DNA of 64,000 nt from Lacrimispora defluvii (lineage in GTDB: Bacteria; Bacillota; Clostridia; Lachnospirales; Lachnospiraceae): assembly GCA_013036995.1 (NCBI GenBank), contig JAAOXG010000024.1:1-64000 (forward strand), given 5' to 3'. The notes beneath the pieces were generated by a model. The model did not search any database, had not been told where the DNA came from, and saw only the letters and a list, made by a program, of their open reading frames with translations. The translations under genes were made by a program, and so were the position numbers. Below, piece by piece: positions 58,662-64,000 of the stretch (position 1 is the stretch's first letter; every line of letters starts with the position of its first letter).

Positions 58662-58774
58662 ACGGTCATCACTCCTTATACTGGTTTATATGATGAAAAA
58701 AATGATTTGTGTATGGTACCATCTGGGAATGTTTGTCATATTTCTGTTAGTATGAACCTATTTTTTAGGAATGA

Positions 58775-59671
58775 ATGTCTATGAATGATGGGATTTTTAA
58801 AGGCTCTGCTGCAGCCATTGTTACGCCCATGGATCAACATGGGAATTTGGATCTTACGGCTATGGAACGGCTGTTAAAATTTCAGCTGGAAAATGGTACA
58901 GATGCAATTGTTGTAAACGGAACGACAGGAGAATCCTCAACACTGGAAGAGAAGGAAAAGACAGATCTGCTGGAATTCGTGGTGCATTATGTAAATCACA
59001 GGGTTCCTGTGATTATGGGAACGGGGAGCAATTCTACCTCAAACTCAGTAAGGCTTTCCAGAAAGGCACAATCACTTGGAGCATCAGCTCTTTTGCTGGT
59101 CACTCCTTACTACAACAAGACATCCCAGCATGGACTGGTGGAGCATTTTAATACCATAGCGGACCGCGTGGATATTCCGATTATTTTATACAATGTTCCC
59201 ACGCGTACAGGGGTTAATATTGAGCCTGAAACTTATTTAAAGCTTTCGGAGCACCCCAATATAAGAGCTGTGAAGGAGGCTGGCGGGAATATTTCCCATA
59301 TTGCAAAAGTTGCGGCTCTGTGCGGAGACCGGCTGGATCTCTATTCGGGAAATGATGATCAGACTGTACCGATTATGTCTCTTGGGGGTAAGGGCGTGAT
59401 TTCAGTCCTGGCCAACATTATGCCCCAGGAAATGCATACCATGTGTCAGCTGTTTTTTGAGGGACAGGTGAAAAAGAGCAGGGATATGCAGTTAGAGTTA
59501 TTGCGCATTATGAATGCCATGTTTATGGATGTAAATCCTGTTCCTGTGAAAGCGGCGTTGTCAATCCTGGGAATGTGTGAGGAAAAATACAGACTGCCTT
59601 TGGTTCCGTTGAAAAAAGCGGATAAAGAAAAATTGAGTGAAATCATGGAATCTTATTTTAGTCATATTTAA
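58775..59671 (+). CDS. dapA: 4-hydroxy-tetrahydrodipicolinate synthase
   Basis: A DHDPS-family TIM barrel of 298 residues with the catalytic residues in place: VNGTTGESSTL (about 47-57), Tyr139 in ILYNVPTRTG and Schiff-base Lys167 in AVKEAGG. The conserved Arg in TRTG supports true DapA over related aldolases. It makes the precursor of both lysine/peptidoglycan and dipicolinate; the adjacent divergent dpaAB uses that product. Two in-frame ATGs (58775 and 58781) follow TAGGA; the second has the more usual spacing. Confidence 0.94.
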   Translation: MSMNDGIFKGSAAAIVTPMDQHGNLDLTAMERLLKFQLENGTDAIVVNGTTGESSTLEEKEKTDLLEFVVHYVNHRVPVIMGTGSNSTSNSVRLSRKAQSLGASALLLVTPYYNKTSQHGLVEHFNTIADRVDIPIILYNVPTRTGVNIEPETYLKLSEHPNIRAVKEAGGNISHIAKVAALCGDRLDLYSGNDDQTVPIMSLGGKGVISVLANIMPQEMHTMCQLFFEGQVKKSRDMQLELLRIMNAMFMDVNPVPVKAALSILGMCEEKYRLPLVPLKKADKEKLSEIMESYFSHI

Positions 59672-59685
59672 TAACTGATAAATGA

Positions 59686-59737
59686 AAGAAGCGCTTTATA
59701 AATACAAAATCTATAAAGCGCTTCTTTTATTTCTATA
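59686..59737 (+). terminator. Terminator of dapA
   Basis: A perfect 15-bp inverted repeat (AAGAAGCGCTTTATA / TATAAAGCGCTTCTT) followed by TTATTTCT. Confidence 0.92.
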
Positions 59738-59827
59738 AAAAAACCAGGCTGCAAAAAATGGCGAATAGAGTTGCAATTTGGATTTCTCTGTAAGATAATA
59801 AAAGAAAATTTTATTGGAGTTGAATCA

Positions 59828-60694
59828 ATGCAGGTGTCTAAATATGAATTTAATGTGAAATCCAGAGAAGATTTCTATATGTACCCGGAAAAATACCGTG
59901 TGGAACCATTTCGGATATATGGAAACCTGTACTACACAGGAAATAAAAGTGTTGGTTCCCATTTAATCGATACAGGAGAAGGGTTGATACTCGTTGATAC
60001 CACCTATCCAACAACGATGGCCATGCTGGTTCAGTCTATATGGGAATTAGGGTTTAATCCCAAAGACATCCGTTATATCCTCCATACCCATGGTCACTTT
60101 GATCATATAGGAGGAACGGCTTTTCTCAAAGAACTTTCCGGGGCGAAAACCTGTCTGGGAGAGGGAGACGCAGTCATGTTTCGTGAAAGACCGGAGCTGG
60201 TGTTAACACGTGACTGCGGATGCAGCTATTTCAAGCCTTTTGAGCCTGATTTGATTATGAGGGATGGAGATATTATTACCCTTGGAAACACCAGTATCCG
60301 GATAATTTCTACTCCCGGACATTCAGATGGGGTAATTTCTTTCTTTTTCGAAACTGAGGAAAATGGGGTCCGGATGACTGCAGGTATGCACGGCGGAGCA
60401 GGGCTAAATACTTTATGCAGAACGTTTATCCAGCGCTTTGACAGAAAACAGTGCAGGGAAGAATTTCTGAAAGGGATAGAACGGGTATATGAGGAGCCTG
60501 TTGATATCATGCTGGGGAATCACGCGGGTCATAACCGTACTGTGGAGAAACGGCAGTTAATGATACAGGAGCCGGAAGGAGCCAATCCATTTATAGATCC
60601 ATCTGAGTGGAAGCGTTATCTGGATTCTGTAAAGAAACGGTATGAGATCATGCTGAAGGAAGAGGAAGCAGGGACTGATTTGATAGAAATGTAA
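59828..60694 (+). CDS. Metallo-beta-lactamase-fold hydrolase
   Basis: An MBL-fold protein of 288 residues. The zinc motif HTHGHFDHIGG is at 86-96, with further ligands in TPGHSDG and GNHAGHN, so a two-metal site like that of subclass B3-type hydrolases is intact. There is no signal peptide. The substrate is unknown. GGAG is eight bases before the ATG; an upstream extension of 19 residues is not supported. It is followed 18 bases later by a PrpR-type gene, so the two are co-transcribed and may belong with the enolase-superfamily gene beyond. Confidence 0.9.
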   Translation: MQVSKYEFNVKSREDFYMYPEKYRVEPFRIYGNLYYTGNKSVGSHLIDTGEGLILVDTTYPTTMAMLVQSIWELGFNPKDIRYILHTHGHFDHIGGTAFLKELSGAKTCLGEGDAVMFRERPELVLTRDCGCSYFKPFEPDLIMRDGDIITLGNTSIRIISTPGHSDGVISFFFETEENGVRMTAGMHGGAGLNTLCRTFIQRFDRKQCREEFLKGIERVYEEPVDIMLGNHAGHNRTVEKRQLMIQEPEGANPFIDPSEWKRYLDSVKKRYEIMLKEEEAGTDLIEM

Positions 60695-60712
60695 GAAAGA
60701 TGGTGGATTGAA

Positions 60713-62650
60713 ATGTCCGGAATTGCATTATTTGTGCCAAGCGATGAGATGTATGAGCAGGCGAAGGGGATACTGAGAGAAAAAGACAATCATGTTACCA
60801 TAGTAAAAAGAATCCGGGTGGAGGAAGCGGTAACAGAAGCGCAAAAGGCTATCTCAGAGGGTGTAAATATTATCATAGCAAGAGGCAGACAGGCAGCGGA
60901 GATCCGGCGCCATACCAATGTAGCAGTAGCTGAAATTGTTATGACAGCACAAGAACTTGGACTTCTGGTGATCCGGGCAAAAAGCATTGTGGAGAAAGAG
61001 TGCCCCAGGATCGGAATTTTTGGCTGGGGTGATATGCTGAGTGACACAACATACTTTAACCAGTTATACCACATTGATTTAAAACGGTATATTTTAAAAG
61101 ATTTCAATGAATGGCGAAATACCATTGAAGAGGCAGGAAAGGATGGACTGGATATCATTATCGGAGGTCAGTCAGCGTTAGATGGGGCATATCAGATGGG
61201 AATCCCCGGCCTTTATATGTCATCTACCGGAGAAGCCATACGGGTGGCACTTAAAAATGCAGAATCTCTTTACTATATGTCAGAGATTGAACAGCATAAT
61301 TATGCCCAATTTTCAACGGTTCTGGACAGCGCATTTAATGGTATTATCAAAATCAGCGTGGCAGGAAAGATTCTGGTAATGAATCGTGCTATGGAGCAAA
61401 TACTTGGATGCAGCTCGGAGCGATGTGTAGGGAAACCAGTAACCAGTTTTTTAAAAGATCTTGAAGAAGCAGTGTTAAATCAGATTCTGACAGGCAGTCT
61501 GGAGAACTATTCTACATTTCTGACGCTGCTTGATCAATCCATTGTCGTTTCTATGGAGCCAATTGTTGTGGGAACCCGTATTGACGGTGCAATTATTTCC
61601 TGCAACCGTTTAAAGCGGCTTGATATGAACGATAAAGACGTTATGAAGGACCAGTATTTAAGGGGATATGTGGCTTATGGTACCTTTGATGATATCAGCA
61701 AGAATTTGAAAGATATGCATAAAATTGTAGAATTGGCGAAATTATATGCTCAGTCTTCCAGCCCCATGCTGATTGAAGCGATATCGGGTCCGGAGCTGGA
61801 AGCAATTACTCAGGGAATACATAATTACAGCATGAGAAAGAATGGACCCTTCATTGTAATTAATATGGCAGGATTGACAGAGGACCAGCAGACGAGGACT
61901 CTGTTTGGCAGCAAAAGAGAAGGACAGGGTGAAGAAGAACCCGGAGCCCTTGCACAAGCCAATCACGGCACACTGGTGATTCAAAGTATTGACAAGCTGA
62001 CTCTTCAGGCCCAGTACAATCTCATTCGTGCGATTCGGACAAAACGCTTAATCAGGGGAAACCGGATTGAAGATACTCTCATGATTGATACAAGAATTAT
62101 TGCATGTACGGCAAAGAATCTGACTCAGCTGCGCAGTGAGTTCAAGTTTCGGTCTGATTTGTATTTCACCCTGAAATCTCTGCGTTTAAAGATCCCCAAT
62201 TTAAAGGACAGAAGAGAAGATGTGGAGTATTTACTGGATCTGTATACCAGAAAATATATGGAGCAGTATTCCAGGTATCATGTAATGGCCCCTGGTGTAA
62301 AACAGGTCCTTTTAAATTATCCATGGGAGGGAAACAGTATTCAGCTGGAAGCATTCTGCGAGAGAATGATTCTGACAGTAGGGAAACGTACCATTACAGA
62401 GGCATATGTCAGAGATTTACTTGATGAACTCTATCACCGGGATACCAGTATCTATGCGGTTTCATTGGAAGAAGAGGAAAAAATGGAGCAATGGAGTCCT
62501 GCGGGAACAGCGGAAAACCCGGAACGCACACTTATTAAATCAATACTAAACAAGTATAACGGGAACCGTACCTTAACTGCCAGGGAACTGAATATCAGCA
62601 CAACCACATTATGGAGAAAAATAAAAAAATTGGAAATTATTGAAAAATAA
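60713..62650 (+). CDS. PrpR-type regulator with degenerate sigma-54 activator domain
   Basis: A protein of 645 residues in the order of a PrpR/propionate-type activator: PrpR N-terminal sensor (about 1-190), PAS domain (about 200-310), AAA+ domain (about 330-560) and Fis-type HTH (about 600-645, NRTLTARELNISTTTLWRKI). The AAA+ domain is damaged: Walker A reads ISGPELEAIT with no GKT/S, and LFGSKREGQ replaces the GAFTGA loop, though ANHGTLVIQSID and RSDLYFTL remain. It should neither hydrolyse ATP nor contact sigma-54, and probably acts as a ligand-sensing DNA-binding protein with the ordinary polymerase. Confidence 0.92.
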   Translation: MSGIALFVPSDEMYEQAKGILREKDNHVTIVKRIRVEEAVTEAQKAISEGVNIIIARGRQAAEIRRHTNVAVAEIVMTAQELGLLVIRAKSIVEKECPRIGIFGWGDMLSDTTYFNQLYHIDLKRYILKDFNEWRNTIEEAGKDGLDIIIGGQSALDGAYQMGIPGLYMSSTGEAIRVALKNAESLYYMSEIEQHNYAQFSTVLDSAFNGIIKISVAGKILVMNRAMEQILGCSSERCVGKPVTSFLKDLEEAVLNQILTGSLENYSTFLTLLDQSIVVSMEPIVVGTRIDGAIISCNRLKRLDMNDKDVMKDQYLRGYVAYGTFDDISKNLKDMHKIVELAKLYAQSSSPMLIEAISGPELEAITQGIHNYSMRKNGPFIVINMAGLTEDQQTRTLFGSKREGQGEEEPGALAQANHGTLVIQSIDKLTLQAQYNLIRAIRTKRLIRGNRIEDTLMIDTRIIACTAKNLTQLRSEFKFRSDLYFTLKSLRLKIPNLKDRREDVEYLLDLYTRKYMEQYSRYHVMAPGVKQVLLNYPWEGNSIQLEAFCERMILTVGKRTITEAYVRDLLDELYHRDTSIYAVSLEEEEKMEQWSPAGTAENPERTLIKSILNKYNGNRTLTARELNISTTTLWRKIKKLEIIEK

Positions 62651-62723
62651 TCTTGCGCTCCATTGCAGAATGTAATGATTTTGCAATGGATTAACCACAT
62701 TTGAAATAAATATTAAGCAATAT

Positions 62724-62762
62724 GAAATGCATGCACAAAACGTAAATTGCGCATGCATTTTC
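62724..62762 (+). terminator. Terminator after the PrpR-type gene
   Basis: AAATGCATGC at 62725-62734 pairs with GCATGCATTT at 62751-62760. A further 9-bp repeat (TCCATTGCA / TGCAATGGA) lies at 62659 and 62682, closer to the stop codon. Confidence 0.55.
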
Positions 62763-62778
62763 TGTGTTAATGTGTCAA

Positions 62779-62807
62779 TTGTTTGGGGAGTGGGATGACG
62801 TTATACT
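62779..62807 (+). promoter_or_regulatory. Candidate promoter of the enolase-superfamily gene
   Basis: TTGTTT, a 17-base spacer and TATACT (62802-62807), about 40 bases before the start. No -24/-12 sigma-54 element is present, in keeping with the decayed activator upstream. Confidence 0.55.
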
Positions 62808-62846
62808 GTGATAAGAATTTCAAGGCAAGTTATAACGGAGGCGCAT

Positions 62847-63989
62847 ATGAATAATACATTTCAATTTCAGGACAATATTCAATTTGTCAAAGCAGTTTAT
62901 TATAATTTTCACCCGATTCCATTGCCAAAACCATTTAAGGATGGGACTGGCGGAATGGGTAAATATGCACCTGAGCAGGGCTGCATTGAGCTTTATGATT
63001 CAGAAGGGGCGTGCGCTCATCTTTGTGTTGGAAGAAGCTTTGTAAAAAATATTCTTCCAATGATCCTGGATGGACAGACAAGAACCTACAGCCAATGGAG
63101 AGATACTCTTTACTGGAAAATAAGAAATTCCGGATTTCAAAGTGGTCAGGCGGTGGAAGTGGGCCAGCTGGATCTAATGATGCTGGATATCCTTGCACAA
63201 AGAGCCGGTAAACCCCTGCACCGGTTCCTTGGGGCTGAAAAAGACTGGGCAGCTGCTTATAAAGGAGGCGGATCTCTGCTTCTGGAAGACGAAGAGCTGA
63301 CAGATGATATGGTCAGGTATGTACACGAGGGATATCAGACGGTGAAATTCAAGGTAGGCAGCAGTGACGGAAAGGACATGGAGCGTGATATACGCAGACT
63401 TAGAAAGGTGAGGGAAGCTGTGGGTTCCAAAATTGGGATTGCAGTGGATGCCAATCAGCGATGGAATGTAGAAGAAGCATATCGTTTTGCAAAATTGGCG
63501 GAGCCTTATGATCTGGCATGGTTTGAAGAACCGATACACGCTCACGATATGAATGGAATTAAAGAACTTAAGGAGTTGGGCGTTCCTATGCCGCTGGCAT
63601 TTGGAGAATCAATGAGAATTTATTATGCTTATGAAACCTATGCGGAAAAAGGGGTGGATCATCTGCAGCCTTCCATAGGACGGATGAGCCGAATCGATGA
63701 TATTCTGAAGATCCGGGATTTAGCCAGAAAGAAAGGAATCACGTTCTCATCCGGAGGAAGAATTTATCTGAATGCTATTTTCGGCTGCCTGTATGGGGAA
63801 GATGAAATGATTGAATATCATGAGCCGATCAGCAGGCCGGTGGGTAAATATACCCTGTTCCAACCAGAGGAAAAGAACGGAAGATTTTATTGTCAGCCTG
63901 ACCTGCCTGGAAATCCACAGCGTATGGATCTTGAAAAACTGGAAAAGGACGGGCTGCTGGAAAGTAAAAAAATATTCTATACAGAATAA
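62847..63989 (+). CDS. Mandelate racemase/muconate lactonizing enzyme family protein
   Basis: An enolase-superfamily enzyme of 380 residues. The capping domain (1-130) is followed by the barrel with Lys167 and Lys169 (KFKVG), metal ligands Asp201 (VDANQRW), Glu227 (WFEEPI) and Glu254 (AFGES). On the opposite face the usual catalytic His or Lys is not obvious: the strands read HLQPSIGR and SSGGRIYLNA. It probably dehydrates or epimerises a sugar acid or similar carboxylate. GGAGG is five bases before the ATG. The gene is complete; the window ends 11 bases after its stop. Confidence 0.92.
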   Translation: MNNTFQFQDNIQFVKAVYYNFHPIPLPKPFKDGTGGMGKYAPEQGCIELYDSEGACAHLCVGRSFVKNILPMILDGQTRTYSQWRDTLYWKIRNSGFQSGQAVEVGQLDLMMLDILAQRAGKPLHRFLGAEKDWAAAYKGGGSLLLEDEELTDDMVRYVHEGYQTVKFKVGSSDGKDMERDIRRLRKVREAVGSKIGIAVDANQRWNVEEAYRFAKLAEPYDLAWFEEPIHAHDMNGIKELKELGVPMPLAFGESMRIYYAYETYAEKGVDHLQPSIGRMSRIDDILKIRDLARKKGITFSSGGRIYLNAIFGCLYGEDEMIEYHEPISRPVGKYTLFQPEEKNGRFYCQPDLPGNPQRMDLEKLEKDGLLESKKIFYTE

Positions 63990-64000
63990 GACTATGGTTG

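Noticed and set aside
58662-58774. Sporulation sigma promoter (CATCATA read as sigma-G or sigma-K -10) in front of dpaA
   Set aside because: No matching -35 at the correct distance could be found, so the resemblance is too weak to annotate.

Overview
The window looks like a chromosomal segment of a spore-forming, low-to-mid GC Gram-positive anaerobe of the class Clostridia, most like the Lachnospiraceae (Lacrimispora/Enterocloster type). The support is dipicolinate synthase dpaAB beside dapA, strong AGGAGG ribosome binding sites, TTG and GTG starts, lipoprotein-type binding proteins and many solute transporters. The taxon is inferred from gene content only. I see no rRNA, CRISPR array, insertion sequence or phage structural gene.

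Layout. 0-0.3 kb: end of a tRNA cluster (tRNA 3' end, tRNA-Glu, tRNA-Cys). 0.4-5.7 kb: small single genes, namely a PHP hydrolase, an Rrf2 regulator with two redox genes, a secreted repeat protein and an HTH-methyltransferase fusion. 5.8-15.8 kb: an oligopeptide ABC operon (SBP, B, C, D, F) continuing into cutC, a DeoR-type regulator and a large transglutaminase-like protein. 15.8-19.6 kb: Kup potassium transporter with a terminator-containing leader, a nucleotidyltransferase-like protein, an XRE regulator. 19.7-26 kb: a sugar ABC transporter with a GH2 glycosidase and an ArsR-type regulator. 26-29.4 kb: TetR and a membrane-anchored methyltransferase, then a LacI regulator that apparently starts with ATT, then a small cupin. 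29.6-36.6 kb: two isocitrate lyase/PEP mutase-family enzymes with a complete branched-chain-type (LIV) ABC transporter. 36.6-39 kb: an APC permease, then a divergent XRE/Cro-like pair. 39.3-47.4 kb: GntR regulator and a second LIV transporter operon ending in a LarA-like protein and a zinc dehydrogenase. 47.5-52.3 kb: a second Cro-like gene, then RpiR regulator, fruK, PTS fructose EIIBCA and class II aldolase. 52.3-57.1 kb: a GNAT, a bacitracin/lantibiotic-type ABC exporter and its two-component system. 57.2-64 kb: dpaAB, dapA, an MBL hydrolase, a PrpR-like regulator with a decayed ATPase, and an enolase-superfamily enzyme.

How it fits together. This is a nutrient-scavenging region: five ABC importers or PTS systems, each with its own regulator and a few catabolic enzymes. 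In all four ABC import operons a hairpin follows the binding-protein gene, which suggests a common way of making more binding protein than permease. Several regulators have recognisable candidate operators.

Most unusual items: (1) a family of XRE and Cro-like regulator genes at three sites with a shared TGTTGC/GCAACA or GCAnnAATGC motif and conserved promoters; (2) the LacI-family gene whose only possible start is ATT; (3) four 11-bp direct repeats in front of the exporter genes, probably the response-regulator site; (4) a PrpR-type activator lacking Walker A and GAFTGA; (5) two LIV transporter operons tied to uncharacterised enzymes, one keeping the residues of nickel-pincer racemases.
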